A stretch of 64,000 nt of DNA from Heterobasidion occidentale (GCA_039111635.1 JBCAQO010000011.1:620001-684000); one strand, 5' to 3'; shown: positions 47,913 to 63,200, counted from the stretch's first letter. Numbers and translations are program-made. Notes: generated by a model from the sequence alone, not told the origin.

Positions 47913-50223
47913 TTATTCGACCACCGCGTAGAACTTCAATTCTTTTCCATCTTCAAGCCAAACCGCCGGCGAACTTTCGATGGAAGAAAACAGGATCAGT
48001 GAGTCACAACGGGGAGATACTAAACATCGAAAGTATGTACCTGGCAGGGTTTATAGCTGCTCCGCCCTGACGAACGAGGCCCAAATGACCCTCCTCTCCG
48101 GTGGCATTCTTGTACGCATAACCTGAGAAGCGAAAGCGGTCATCAGTAGTTGATGGATTGAGAGCAGAGGACCTTACAGTAGGGTGACAAGGTGCCTCTA
48201 GGTCTGAGAATAAGCGCTAGGCGATCTCCCTGAACAGCATGAAAATGTTGATAAGAACAAGCTACCAATTGTATCATTGTGCAACATACGGCTTGAACAG
48301 CAACGTTGGGTCGAAGAACGTAATTTTGGATCGCCCAACTCGTATTTGTAGTCAAAAATGTGTCGTTCGCAAGCCAGTTCCAGTTGTCATGGTGTTGTTT
48401 GGAAAAAGAGGAAATCCTTGCGGCGGACTTATCGCAACAGCATAATCAGCTGAGCCGAAGAGGTCACTGTCATTCTGAAAGGAGAATAGCTGCACTGAGA
48501 GTGACCCATCGGAGCTGTCCACAAGATCAGTGTTGTTCGACGTGAAGTAAGAAGATATAGCCCACTGACTTATGTTGTCCAATGCTGAAGCCGACCTCCG
48601 ACAGATTTCCAGATCGGCCGACGGTCCTATAGATAATGTAAGGCCCACGAGATCCACCCGAGATTAATACACGAGCTGGCGCATACTTACCATGCTTGTA
48701 TACGGGCCCCACTCTGCAAATTGTACGAAGGTGGGAGGTCGCAAGCATAATCGAAGCCGGTCATGCCTGATGTAGCATCGATATTGGAAGAAGTCTTGTT
48801 ACCCACGACAATGTCGAAATCGAAAGAGTCTGGGCAGGTCAAGTTTCCGATCGTTCCATTTCCGACACTGACGGGTTCCAGATGCAGCGCCGCTCTTGCT
48901 TGATTCGTGCTCCCATCGAGCCATAGATCAGAGCCATAGAGAACTTGTTGTCCGCCTGACGGCTATGACAGGAGAAGGTCAGTTGGGAATATCGGTTCAC
49001 GGTATTCGTCTACTTACATTGGGTACCTGAGTCAGGAAGGTCGACTGCCCACCACAGCTATCTTCCGAGATGTACTGTCGCTCACTCCACGGTCCTGGTG
49101 AGTAAACCAATGTGAGCCCAGTACGCAACATATAAAATAGACATTGCTGACCGAAAGGTGAACTTGCCGTCACAAAGGATGTGTCGGTCGAGTTGCAATA
49201 ACCACACAGTGACCCAAACTAGCGCACGAGAGGAATGCGGTTGAGTGGGTTTCATATATGGGCGCCCTACACGACATACTGTCCAATACCATTCATTATC
49301 GACGACGGTCATCCCGTGCGCTTCGACGAACGTGACGGGAATGGCCGAGGCGATGCCTGATCCGTTCAGCCAGTCATCTGTCATCTTTTCAAGCGTGGCG
49401 TTGCCAAAGAAATTGGACGAGTATGCTATCCAGACCTTTTGTGAAAAATAATAAATTGCTTGCTGCATGCTACAGAGCTAGAATAAACATACCGTGGAAT
49501 TTTCGTCTTGTTGAACAGCAAAGTCTCCAACACTTCCCAATGTGTGCCCATAACTAGCGAACTCGAAAGGCCCGGTGGATGAGTTGGAAGTAAATATTGC
49601 GAGGCTTGTCTCGGCTGTCACGGCAATATCATTGAAGAAAAGGTAGTATGTCGATGTTCTGAGTGAAGGACGAGATCAACATCCGTAATTGCGAAGCATA
49701 CGACATTGGACGCACGCGTTTCGGTACTCGACTTTAGGACGGAAAGCTGGGTTTGGGTATTTTTCTTTGTCGTACGCATAGCCTTCATATGTCCACGAAA
49801 CCAGATCTGGGCTAGTGTATACTTTGATTCCGCAGAAACTGTTTTCAGAGGTCGGAACTGGATCTAATGCAAGCTAAGGATCGATCAGAATGAACGGCCG
49901 CGAGATACTCACTCATCCAGCGAAACCCGCAGTCGTAAGAGGTGCCGTAGAGGACGTATTGCCCATCAAAATATTGGATGTGCCCATCTATTTCAACGAT
50001 AAATCAGAGAATGAACGGTGAAAGTGAGTGACATCACCCACCATGGGCGTCAAGGGAGCTGACCAAGATGATCTTCAGCGACTTTATAACTCTGCGCTCC
50101 AGTCTAAGAAGCCGCGCACCTTCCGTTGATATCATATTTGAGGCGGAGGTTGTCTGGCACGGTCACCGTCGTGGCCACCGCGCTTCTTAGAAGAAGCAAG
50201 GACGAGACGATGGAAAGGAACAT
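47913..50223 (-). CDS. GH43-like glycosidase, copy B, with a probable 1-bp frameshift
   Basis: Tandem paralogue of copy A with the same exon plan, including the 17-nt exon: signal MFLSIVSSLLLLRSAVATTV, DAHDG core, EAHGMTVVDNEWYW, SLCGYCNSTDT, and SDGSLSVQLFSFQNDSDLF. In the C-terminal domain, copy A reads PMNNWNWLANGTYLATNTSW; copy B has lost one base near 48385-48388, so the frame leaves NTM and hits a stop, while the expected continuation (TNTSWAIQNYVLRPN) lies in another frame. The remaining exons down to 47913 still look conserved. If real, the protein lacks about 110 C-terminal residues but keeps the propeller; a sequencing error is possible. Confidence 0.75.
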
Positions 50224-50722
50224 GATCAACGGCCAGGACACCTTCCCCTCCGGTCGCCGTCGTATTTAAACTCGTCGTTGTCATGAAAATTTCACTGGGC
50301 GGGGTCAAGTGACACTGCGTAGGCTGCAGGTCATCGCGGGTCGCAAGGGGCGCTGCAGTCGGTACCTGTCCGGACTCGGGACTCGGACGCAGACGCCCGT
50401 CGCCGACGCCCAGTCTAGCTCATCACGTGAGTGTCTAATCGGTCCCTGCTTTTCTCCTCGACGCCCTCAGGAACCGCGAGAGATTGTAAGGAACGGTATA
50501 ATAGCACGTAGTGTTCCGCCGCCGCCGCCGCCAAGTAAGGCGAACAACAACCGGGCATCATGCTGACGCTGGGGTCGCGCGTTTGACTCATTGATTGGTA
50601 CAGCATTCGAATATATAAAACATACAAACGCAATCTTACACTGGCTAATTTAACTGTTGGTATACTGCTTTCCACTCCTCCATTGCTCAACATCGATACA
50701 TAGAGGTTGAATGAGCCACTGC
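50224..50722. other. spacer and promoter of GH43 copy B
   Basis: 499 bp. The first part carries the shared TTAAATACG-like motif; the rest is the 3' flank of the sulfhydrylase. A CCG-rich run lies near 50516-50533. Confidence 0.5.
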
Positions 50723-52704
<1,982 letters not shown>

Positions 52705-55392
52705 CGTGTAATCCTCTGAAAGCTTCTGAGTTTCTGTGCTAAGTATATGATCGACAAGGAAGGGTGTAGAAGTCACAGCTTGCAGTGCCACAACGATAGG
52801 GGGAGGCTCGAAAGACGAATGGAGAAACAGGAGGCCGGTCCTGGTGTTTTTATATATCTGGTATGTTGCCAGTATGTTGCCTGAGTTCACCCGGTGAAAA
52901 GTGTCTATACGATCACGCGTACTAAAGGTGAAAGCACGCCATTCAGGACTTTGCGCCACCACAGGGGGAATGGCGAGTACCCCAAGCTCGTTGAAGCTGC
53001 GAGAGATACGAATGAGATAGATTATTTACAGGCTGGACGATGAGTGTAGTCATTGTGCTCTCAAAGTGAACGTTGACAACGTAGACGCAGAAATTGATTT
53101 GGTGACAGCTGGGTCCAGTGCGTGGGAAATTCAAAACCGTGTCAATTTGGCGTCACGACTACGATTAGCTGCAACCTTGGTCCGGATGAGTCACTCAATC
53201 CGACGATCTCATGAATAGCTCCAAGTTTCTGAACAATCGGCGCACGCCTTCTACGCGCCATCCTTACGTGGACTTTGGACAGCTCCCAGAGTGACGATAA
53301 CGACCAGGCCATTCGTTTTTCTTGACAATCCATCACGGGATGGACTTCTCATTGCGCTCCTTCAGTCTTCATATACTTTTTTCATACCTCACTTGGATGT
53401 TGAGTCTGGCCATGTTCCACTTGAATCCACAGTTACTTAGCGATTCAACACACTGTTAGCATATCGTCTGTCTCAAACCCTCTCAAGCAAGCAAATATCA
53501 AAGTCAAGACGCCTTTCATTACCGGTGTAATGATGCAATCTACCCTCTATCGAAATGAATCGACTGGGCTTCTATTTTTATCTCACGAGGGTATGATGGC
53601 TTTCGTCTTGACTCGTTCGCCATGTTGCTTTTGATAAGGTGAAGCGACCACAACGAACTCTGGCAAGTATTAATCTAACGTTCATTTACATTGCTGCTTG
53701 AAAATAGCCGTAGTATATCTGGTATACCGCCATGCGGTAAGGAATTTGCCGTGGGATGCAACAGAACGTCGACGATGCCATACTCGTTCATGTATAGACT
53801 GCTCAGCACTGGTCGTCGGGCTTTCGGAGCTTTGGAACAACCATAAAGCGTGGTCAGAACTCGTGGTCCTGGGCCGGAACATGGCTCCTAAGGTTAAGTT
53901 CCGCTGATCCCCCTCTAACAGCAGCACTGGGTTGCTTGAGGGGTAGGAAGCTGCGCTATTCTCACTCGAGCTATCCCCAGCATTCTCCCAATGTGCTCAA
54001 GGAAAGGTGATCGTAAAATCAAGGAACGTAGTGAAACTTGTGGATTTCATCTCCGTGGATTCTCTTACGCCCATGGCATTCCGTCGATTCCGTCCACTGC
54101 CTGTAGCATCACACAGGCTACACTATGCTCGAATCCAGTCAAGGTGAGTGTTTCGTGGAAGCTGAGGATGATCGGCTAAAGCCTAACGCATATATGCTTT
54201 GCACCTGTGAAGTGAAACCAGGGAAGCAGCTTGCTGGAAGTTTGAGTATTATATTGGACCCATATAGCCTATGTGTCTATTCCTGTCATACTGACGCTAC
54301 GCTAAAAAGTCGCTTGTCAGATCGCAATGTGATCCTACTGCCCTGGGAGTGTCGTTCGTCTCTCACTGACTGCACCATGACGCCATAGCATGCCACTCAA
54401 ATGTTTAGACAACACAAGAATGTGTCTGAAAAGGTCATCTTCGCATCTTCGCATCCTTTGCTAAGTACTTAGCAAAGGATGTGAAGATGTGCGAACTTAG
54501 CGCTAAGTTCGCACAACTTCCACGATTTCCAGTCACGATAGGTCACATATATTAGCCGTTGCACCGAATCCGCGAAAGCTTGGATGCAGCCTGGAAGCCG
54601 CTCATCATGCGATATTGAACTTCCTAACTTAGCTTGTTGCCTCAGAAGGTTAAGTGATCCGTGGATCATGACAAACGGTCTGGGTTTACGTTGTTCCTGG
54701 CCCTTGACGTCCTGTGATGATGAGCGAGCGTCCAACGCAATAGATGAACTTGTCTTTGTACGCTGCAACGAGCTTTGCTTTCCGCGTCACCTAGACAATA
54801 ACATATAGGGATTGAGAGGAGATCCTTTACGCAGTCTTGACCTTGCACGGAGATAACCGAGCAAGATGGGACGTCACCCAATCCGTGGCCTCTGAAGATC
54901 TGAAGATCAGTACTGAGTACTGAGTACTGAGTGCTAGTCTTCCAAAGGCAGCAACGTTGGCGAGCGTTGGCGACTCTCCTTCAACTTTTTGACGTGGTCT
55001 TCGGTTACCCACATCTGACTTGCGTACGTACAACGACGAGCGACAATGTTTCTAACAAGTCCACGCCTGTCCACGCGCCCTGCCTTCTTCTCCGCCGTGT
55101 CGCACATTACTCAAATGAAACGCCGACTTACACCGACTTACCAATACTAGACCAGATGTCCTAACGAGTCAGAACATGTGGATGGTAGGTATTCAGGCGC
55201 CTCGTTGCACTTTCCGACATATAAATGAGCGGTCCGGTCTGTATTCATCATACAGTGGATTCCGGCTCAGTTGTTCTCGCCGCGGCGGAGACTCGGAGGT
55301 TCTCATCTCCCCGTTAAAACTGACTCTTCCCGCGAGTGTCTCTCCTGCGCCGACCTCCATCTCCTCTGTTACGACCTCGTTGACGACCCATC
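52705..55392. other. 2.7-kb intergenic region with palindromes, no gene
   Basis: No frame with motifs or splice pattern. Two adjacent palindromes (listed apart) and a TACTGAG triple repeat near 54912-54932 are the only visible structures. The last 200 bp are the likely promoter of the transporter. Confidence 0.5.
54444..54514. repeat. two adjacent palindromes
   Basis: 54444-54489 is a 46-bp palindrome with 23-bp arms and one mismatch, centred on CTAAGTACTTAG. It is followed directly by 54489-54514, a perfect 26-bp palindrome centred on TTAGCGCTAA. Both could form hairpins or cruciforms. No gene context explains them. Confidence 0.85.
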
Positions 55393-57561
55393 ATGTCCGA
55401 CCCCGAAAAACAAGTCACGCAGATCTCTAGCCACAGCTTGAGTCGCACCGTCTCTGGCTCGACGCTACACAGAGATGACTATCGACGAAGAGAGATGGAG
55501 GCGACCGAGGCAGCTATTGTCCCTCCCGAGGATGCAGACAAGACACTCGGCGATGATGATTTCCCTGACGGCGGCTTTGAAGCGTGGTTAGTATGTGGAG
55601 GGGTATGTTTTCTCTCTTTTTCGCTGTTCCCCCGCACGGTCTTCGTCAATGGGAGGTGGTGCTCACTTTTTCGTTTATTTGCAGGCTCTCTGCTCAAATA
55701 TCGCAACGTGAGCCTAGCCCCCGTACGGCCTCTACCCCTTTCGTATCTGCAGCTACTGATCACTGCGTTCTCTCTCAATTTGTGACGACGAACAGGTTCG
55801 GGTATGTCAATGCATGGGGAGTGCGTGATTAATCATGATTCGGAGGCCGTATGCATGTGTTAAATACTGACACACTGTGTGCGGTTCGGCAGGCCTTTCA
55901 AGCGTACTATGAGACAGAGATGTTAAAGGACTCGTCACCGTCGACAATGTGCGTGGACCCACTATTCCAGTCTCATATTAAACCTGCCTCATCTCTCGTA
56001 ATGCAACGTCTACAGAGCGTGGATTGGCTCATGTCAGGTGCGATTTTTGTGTCCATTATATTAAACGTATTCATAACCCGCAATACACACATAGTATGCT
56101 CTCGTCTTCCTTCCCGCGCTGGTTACCGGCCGGATGTTCGACCTCGGGTACTTCAAGGGACCTTACTTAGCTGCAAGCATTCTTCTCGTCGCCGCAACGT
56201 TCCTTATTGCGCAGTGCAAAGAGTATTGGCAATTTTTGCTCTGTCAAGGGATTGCTGTCGGCGTCAGTCTATCTGATGATTCTCACGAGTGCAAGAACTA
56301 TCACTCACAACTACATTGTCAATCTGCAGCTTGCTTCGGGAACGATCTTCGGTCCCGTTCTTGGTATAATTTCCCATTGGTTCAAGCGCCGTCGCGGCCT
56401 TGCCCTCGGCATCCTTGCTTGCGGGTCCTCCATCGGCGGTACTATCTTTCCCATCGCGTTTAGGAACCTCGAACCCAAAGTTGGGTATGTGCACTACCCC
56501 CCTTTCCGCTCGAGCAGTCTTGACCTTTCTTCTTCCTTCAATCTAGGTTTGCATGGACGATGCGCATTTTTGCGTTCATCTTGTTGTTTTTCGCAACGAT
56601 CGCAAACCTTGTGCGTCTGCATCTCACTCTCCCTCCCATTGGCAAGCACTGACCGTCCTATCGTAGACGCTCAAGCGTCGGTTGCCCCCGGTCAACGTCA
56701 AAGGCGGACTCTTCAACCTGCGCGTGTTCAAGTCCGCGCCGTTTTGCACGTACACAACTTCCAGTTTCATAGCTTTCCTTGGGCTGTACACGGGTGCGCC
56801 TCGTCGAATATCTATATGTGACTGTAGCTGAGCATTGTTTTCGCTGTGTAGTACTCACGTACATCGACGCGTCTGGACCGACACAGGGCGTCTCTCCTGG
56901 GTTCTCTTTCTACCTTGTGTCCATTGCCAACGCGAGCTCTGGTGTGGGTCGGCTGATGAGCGGTGTCCTCACGGATCACTTCGGTGCGTTGACGTCCTTC
57001 CCCCTAAATTGTATTATCCGTATAATTTTCTCACCTCCCCGAACTGTATTTTGGTAGGTGCATTAAACATGATGACGCCAATGACAATGATGGCGGGGAT
57101 CATCACCTACATCTGGCCATTTGTCAGAGGCGAAGCCTCCTTAATCGTCATCGCTATCCTCTACGGGTATGGTCCTTCTGCCGTCTTCGTAACACCTCCC
57201 GCCACTGACTGTAGCCAACTCAGGTTTTCTTCTGGTGCCTACGTCGGTCTGCTCGCGGCGCCGATGATCGCGTTCGGCGAGACGGGCGACGTCGGACGTC
57301 GGACGGGGATGTATTTCACGATCTTGTGTTTCGGCGCCGTTGCAGGCCCGCCGGTTTCTGGCGCGATCAGCACTGCGACAGGTAGCTATAAAGCCGTGGG
57401 CATCTACGCTGGTATGTCTCACAACAGCTTTCTGCTCATCGATTGTCGTTACCAATTGATTTTTTTGCCTATGGCGGACAGGCACGATGATTATGATCTC
57501 CGTTGTGCTCATGTGTGTGACTCGGCATCTGGTATTGAAGAGCCTCTGGGGCAGGTTTTGA
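55393..57561 (+). CDS. MFS transporter, monocarboxylate-transporter type
   Basis: Proton-linked transporter of the MCT (SLC16-like) branch of the major facilitator superfamily, plasma membrane. The N-terminal cytosolic part, MSDPEKQVTQISSHSLSRTV to DDDFPDGGFEAWLV, ends in the MCT signature DGGxxAW. Short exons follow: ALCSNIAT, FGYVNAWG, AFQAYYETEML, IAWIGSCQ joined to YALVFLPALVTGRMFDLGYF. Then GTIFGPVLGIISHWFKRRRG, LALGILACGSSIGGTIFPIA, FSFYLVSIANASSGVGRLMS, GAYVGLLAAPMIAFG and GRRTGMYFTILCFGAVAGPP. The last exon ends VLKSLWGRF. Twelve membrane spans fit. About eleven introns, all with consensus sites. Substrate unknown: yeast relatives include Mch-type proteins. Confidence 0.9.
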
Positions 57562-57940
57562 TACCTGGCAGGCTGGGTTCCCATCATCGCTTTTACCCCC
57601 ACATATTATCTACGCATGCGCATCTACATACACACATTAGCTCCACGCTCTACGAGGCTCAAAATCCAAGATGTCTCACATCGTTGCAGGCAATACCATA
57701 GATACACAGGATACATAGAGGTCACGATCCTATTTCAGTTGAATTCTTCCATCGCTCATGGCACGGATGATTACTTCGAAAACACAGTCGGGAGACAGGC
57801 GACATTGAAGAAAACTAATGCTCAAAACACGATAATCCTACATGCGATACAGGAATCTTTCACCGATACTTAGAATAAAACAGAAGGACAGCAAAATATA
57901 CAATTTTCGATGGGGATGGAGAGGAAGCTCCCAGATTGAT
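57562..57940. other. convergent spacer
   Basis: 379 bp between two stops, with no feature beyond 3' UTRs. Confidence 0.5.
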
Positions 57941-59485
57941 CTATGCCTTCCGCAGACCACAGCAGTCCGTACAGCAAACTGTTCTGAAGCCATGCGTCGT
58001 CACCGGGCCTCCCAAGTCTGGGCCTTCGATATCCTGAATCGGGTCCGCCAGCGTCGACGAGCCAGCTTGCGCATCCCCAATGGTCGTGCTAGCACTGTCG
58101 CCAATATCCCCGCTCTCAGCGCTGGCGACTCCTGTAGCCTCCTCCGCGGTATCGCTTGCATCTTGACCTGCACCCGGCGCCCCACCAGAGGTGTCCGCCG
58201 AAGGAGTGGCTGAAATGGATTCAGGCAGTGGAGAGCCGGAAGTCCAGACTCCGCCTTTTTGGTACCACACCTTCCCTCTCGGGAGGATGATCGTGCGCAG
58301 CGTGGGGCAGGCGGCAGCCCAGTTTACGGCCAGTAGGGCTTCCTGTGCTATGGTCGCAGGCGGGCCGGAGACCATGTACGTCAGGTACTGGAGTTTGTGG
58401 AAAGTGGAGAGCGGGGTGGCACATTCGAACAGGTCGAACTGCGTGGTAGTTTGATTTAAATCAGTTTCGATGATCCAACCAGCTGATGTGCTGGGATGAG
58501 ACGCACCATGTTATAGTCTACTCCCAGCGCCACGATGTGGAGCGCTATGAGATCAGGAAGGCGAGAGGACAGTTGTTGGAAAAGATTATAGGGAGAAGCA
58601 CAGTCGATCATCAGGAGAGTGAGGCGTTTGATCTTGGTTGAGGGTAAATTTAGAGTATCTAGAAGTTCCGGGCTATCATCGGGGTAGAGGGAGAGGGACA
58701 TGGCTTCGACAGGACGGCCCTTGATCATCTGGAGAGAATGAGTTTACTTGACAGACTTTCGGATATCAGAAGGGATGGAGCGGGGCATGGCTTGAATCTG
58801 TAAAAATGTAAACACACCTGACTGACTACGGAGGGCCCCGTGTGGACAGATCGAAAAGACCGCAGATTCGGAAGGGCGCCAGGGTCGAGTTTGAATTCTG
58901 CCGTGGTTTGGAAACCACGTAGTGAGAGGTCCTGGATTTCGGGTTGAGTGTTGAGGAACATTGCTAGTTCAGGGTCATACCTATCACAGAATGTTTGTGA
59001 AAGGAATGATGACAAAAAAGGGCTTCGATGCAAATACTGACCTCACGGACGTGGTAAGGTAGCGCAGTTTGAAGGGGGCATTGAGAGGGAAAACGAGCTA
59101 GTGGGCGTCGGTTGTCTGACGAGGAAAACTCGATCAGAAGAGACTTTAGGTTCGGCAGACGCTCGAGTGTCTGTCGAATCATCGTCAAGAGAGACATCAA
59201 GAGGGTGCTGTCGTCGAAGTTGATCTCGAGGTTTTTGACGAAGTCATGGCGGGAAGGTAGATACTTGCCGTTCGAGGGATGTGGAGGTTTGGATAGGGAT
59301 TGCAGGAGATGTACGGTCTGGATCTTCGAGAGGTTTACAAGATCGCGATAGAGCACACGTGCAGCGATGGGATGGACAATAGAGTTGGTGAGGAGGAGAG
59401 GGAAGAGATCTGACGGCGATGATATATCGCAGCATATATGGTCAAGAATCTCGGTGGGGAGACACGACGTCAAGGAGCGCAGCAT
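57941..59485 (-). CDS. F-box protein with leucine-rich C-terminal part
   Basis: Likely substrate adaptor of an SCF ubiquitin ligase, or one of the many fast-evolving agaric F-box proteins. The start at 59485 gives MLRSLTSCLPTEILDHICCD, the LPxEIL beginning of an F-box (about residues 8-45), followed by LFPLLLTNSIVHPIAARVLY. Downstream are irregular Leu-rich segments: LERLPNLKSLLIEF, FLNTQPEIQDLSLRGFQT, ALPNLRSFRSVHTGP, LPSTKIKRLTLLMID, LIALHIVALGV and LRTIILPRGK. The tail is acidic and Ser/Thr/Ala-rich (SADTSGGAPGAGQDASD) and ends CCTDCCGLRKA. Five exons. The target cannot be predicted. Confidence 0.82.
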
Positions 59486-60251
59486 GTTGGCAGGCAGTAT
59501 GAACGATATGTCTGCGCAAGTTGGTGAGCGCGACTGGCAGGTGATTGAATCTCGCGGAAATTTCTGTGACCACAAAGACACCATAAGACAAGCACTTGAA
59601 GAGAGACATCAGGAGCCGATGACACGCACTTTAGAGAACTGCTCGTGGCCAACCGCGACTCTCGATCCGAAGTCTCGAAGCTGGGTCTTGACCAGCGTAA
59701 CGGAAGATCAGATCAACGAGGGTTGATTTGGCGGTCTAGAGGAACTATACCTATGAGCCTCAATGTTCCTAGTAAAGAACAAGACGAGACAAGGCGGTAC
59801 TTTCGTGGATTGAAGGAAGCTTCGCGGAGCTTGCCGACCTGCCTCCAACCCTAATCCTGACTCACATCTTGCCTCTCTCGCCCTCCTACACAACCTTCCC
59901 ACTTTTCTCCTTCCAGGTTATCGCCACCCCTTAGATATCTAGATTTGTGGATCGTCAGACCATATTTCCGTGGCATTTATCTAGGCGTATATGTGGTGGA
60001 GGTCTTTCTTTTCCGATGGCATACAGATCAACTGACGACCTCCTTACTAGGACTTGCGCATCTTGGATCTCGCATAATTCTTCGCATCCTGCAGCCATCT
60101 CGCAGCCTCATCGGAAAACACACGCCTAACACCTGCAAGCTGCGTTCCTCGTGGCACAGATCTGCGGACACACTTACTACGATCAACTCTCATTCGATCA
60201 TATCTCATATCTCATACCTCGCACCTTTCCTCGACCTCGCACTGTAGCATC
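59486..60251. promoter_or_regulatory. divergent intergenic region
   Basis: 766 bp between start codons on opposite strands; promoters of the F-box gene and the large hypothetical gene. Frames near 59645-59854 have no motif. Confidence 0.45.
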
Positions 60252-63200
60252 ATGACTGAATCGGGATCGAATCGCCCTATACATTCTAGTTCTTCCACAA
60301 TGCTTCGTCGACCATTCGATCTCGTGACGGGTGGCCTAATGAAACTGGGGACTTTGACGCTAGATTCGTTTCTCAATAATCCAGATACCGATCCACCTCC
60401 GCCAGAAACAATCTTCTACGCGCATCCTGCCGACACAGCAGAACTGCTCCAATCGTCACTTTTGTCGACGCCTGCGGGGGCATCTGATGCGGACAGTAAG
60501 ATCCCTCGGCATCAGAAGACCCCGCTCTTTCTCTTGCACCAGGTCTGCTCCCAGATATTTGGAAACATCGAGCCTTTGAAATATGAAATCATAGACGAGG
60601 AGGGAAGAGACAGTACGCGTTTTTCGGATCTGCTTCTGCTTTTCAAGCTGAATTTGCCGCACCCGACAGAGAGAAAATGTATCCTTACCGTCACACGCCC
60701 TAACGGATCCTCACGATCGTACACGACCAAGCCGGAGTTCTCTCGGAAAAATGAAGCTAAAGGCGCCGCTGCGACTATCGCAGTCGACATGGGCGCAATC
60801 GACTTCATCAAGAACGGCGCCCCCGACCACCTGAGCATCAAGAAAGGCCTGGTCCTTGCACCCTTGGATGCGCAAAGCAACCAGGATATGCTCATGGGCC
60901 TCAACGTAGAAGAAGAGAAGAACGAATCTGTCAAGGAAATCGAGCAATGCTGCATTGAGTGGAGAGCGCAGCGCGTAAAACCTCATTGGGTAGAGTTGAG
61001 TGACACTAAAATCGACGGAGGAAGTAAGGAAACTAGATTCAAGGGAGCTTGGCGCTGCGCTCACTGCCATATTTACAGAACTCGGCTGTGCACTGCGCAT
61101 ACGACTTTCGCCTCACTCCGTCCGAGTATACTCCGTACCCACAATATATGGAACGTATACCGAGGCGCAGGGCACATGCGCGAAGAACGCCATCGAGGAA
61201 GGTGTTTTGGAATTTGTCAAGTATGGGAATGGACAGCTACGACCTCCAGAAACCCAGTTTCCAAATGCTCTACACGACGAAGATGACAGCGCCTTGACAC
61301 CTCTCGCTCCCCTTTCTCTCCAAGGCTTCTTCGAATCTTTGCCACGGCCACTGCCTGAACCACTCGAAGGCAAATCGCTCGCAGAATCGAACGCATCATC
61401 GTGGCTCAACGTGCTTGTTCAGGCAGCTCGAGGCGCGAGGCTGGTGCTCAACTTCATCTGGATCACGGACCCTAAGTTCGGCTGTAAGCCCATTCTCGCC
61501 TCGTGTCTCTTTTACACCTCTTGGTTTTACACACCGTCTTCCCACAGTGCATGGTTGTCTCCTTCGAGTCGAGCACCCTGGCGGGTACAAGTCTTTTCTT
61601 GTGGATCCTCAGTTTCCCAAACGCGCAGATGCGAAAACGGCCGCGTGTTTGCTGGCAATATCTCAAGATATCGCAACCTACATTCGCGAGATCGGCGCCG
61701 CTGTGGAAGCCAAAGTGACCCCTGAGGCCAGGAAGCGCGCAATGGAATCTATCCTCCCTCTCATCCAATCCGAGTATATCAAGATCTGGCCTAAGCAGCC
61801 TGACATGTTCCTATTCCCGAGAGACAAGGATGGTGAGGTTTCGCCACGCTCCTGACGTGACACTGCTATGGCTGACACCGGTGATAGCTTTGGGATGCGA
61901 AATGATGCTGAAGCTTACGGCTGAGGCGAGTGGTGCGGACGTCCGTCGATGGACTGTTCCAGCCGAGTATCGCAATAAAGCCGATGCCAAGGCTGCTGTG
62001 CTCAACGTTGCGTTCGACAACGGTGCGGTCGAGTTCCTCAGGTTTCGTGGACAACCTCCGCCCGAGAACTATGTGGTCAATCTTCCGGTTGGGATATCCA
62101 CCGAAGGAAACAAGAAAAGAAAGGCCAGCGACGAGCCAAAGGAGCGGACAGACGGCATCAAACGTCAGAAGATGGATGTTGGCGGGAAGAAGGGAATGTT
62201 TTCGTTTCCTGGCAAGGGCAAAGGGAAGTATCCTCTCAGTGCAGGATTTCAATCCAAACCTAGGATCGGTCCCACCACGCATAACCCCAATTCCATCCCC
62301 GTCGCCGGCGGAAACCCGACATACCAGCCGGCAGAATCTCCAGGAAAACCTGCACATGGTAAGAACAACTGGACCAAACTCTCTCAGGCTATACCTTACG
62401 GCGAGGAGCGGGCATTCGGCCCACCCCCACGTCAGATGGGTTATATGCCTGCTGCGAGCAGCTCTGGGTTTCCGATCGAGCCAGGCGAGGTGCGCGCATC
62501 TCCTCACTCGAGGTTCCCGCACCCCCACCCAGACCCGTTCGCGATCCCGCATCCGAGTGCGCCCCCGCCCTACTTCTACGCGGCTGACGAGCCCGCTGGT
62601 CCCTACCACGCCCCCCCTCCAGCGTACGTATCGCGTCCTCCCTACGATGTGTATCCGAGCCCGCCTCCCGGTGGTGCGTACCCACCGGCGGACTACGCGG
62701 CGGTCGTTCGGGATCCATACGACGAGTACGGGCGACCGTACTACGATGGGGATCCCGATCCCGTGCGAAGGCCGTACGGGCCGTACCCGGGCCCGCAGTT
62801 CTATCACGAGCCCCCGTATCACGACGCATACGCACACCATGCGCGCGCGCCGCGGCCAGAGCGCACGCGGTATGGCAGGCGCGCGCATGCGCCGGGATAC
62901 GAGGGCGCGCCGGCGCGCGAGGGCGAGGAGGCTCCTAGGATCTGGGAGCCCGGTCCTCATGCGCACCGCGCGAAGAGCTCTGGTGCGTCGTTTGTGCCGT
63001 CTGTGCCGTCCGCGCCTCGATCTGCGCAGACGAGCGAGAGCCGTGATGTCGAGCCTTCCGCCGCCGGTGCAGACGAGCGGTCTGTTGCTTCTGCCGCTGC
63101 TTCTGTCGCTGCCTCTGCCTCTGCCTCTGCCTCTGCCTCTGCCTCTGAACATTCGAATTCCGTGTCCGTCTTGGGTTTGACATCTGAGCAGCCGTCTCCG

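Noticed and set aside
61866..63152. 428-codon minus-strand Arg-rich open frame
   Set aside because: Antisense shadow of the GC-rich low-complexity part of the large hypothetical gene; Arg/Gly-rich composition is what the reverse of Pro/Tyr/Arg codons gives.
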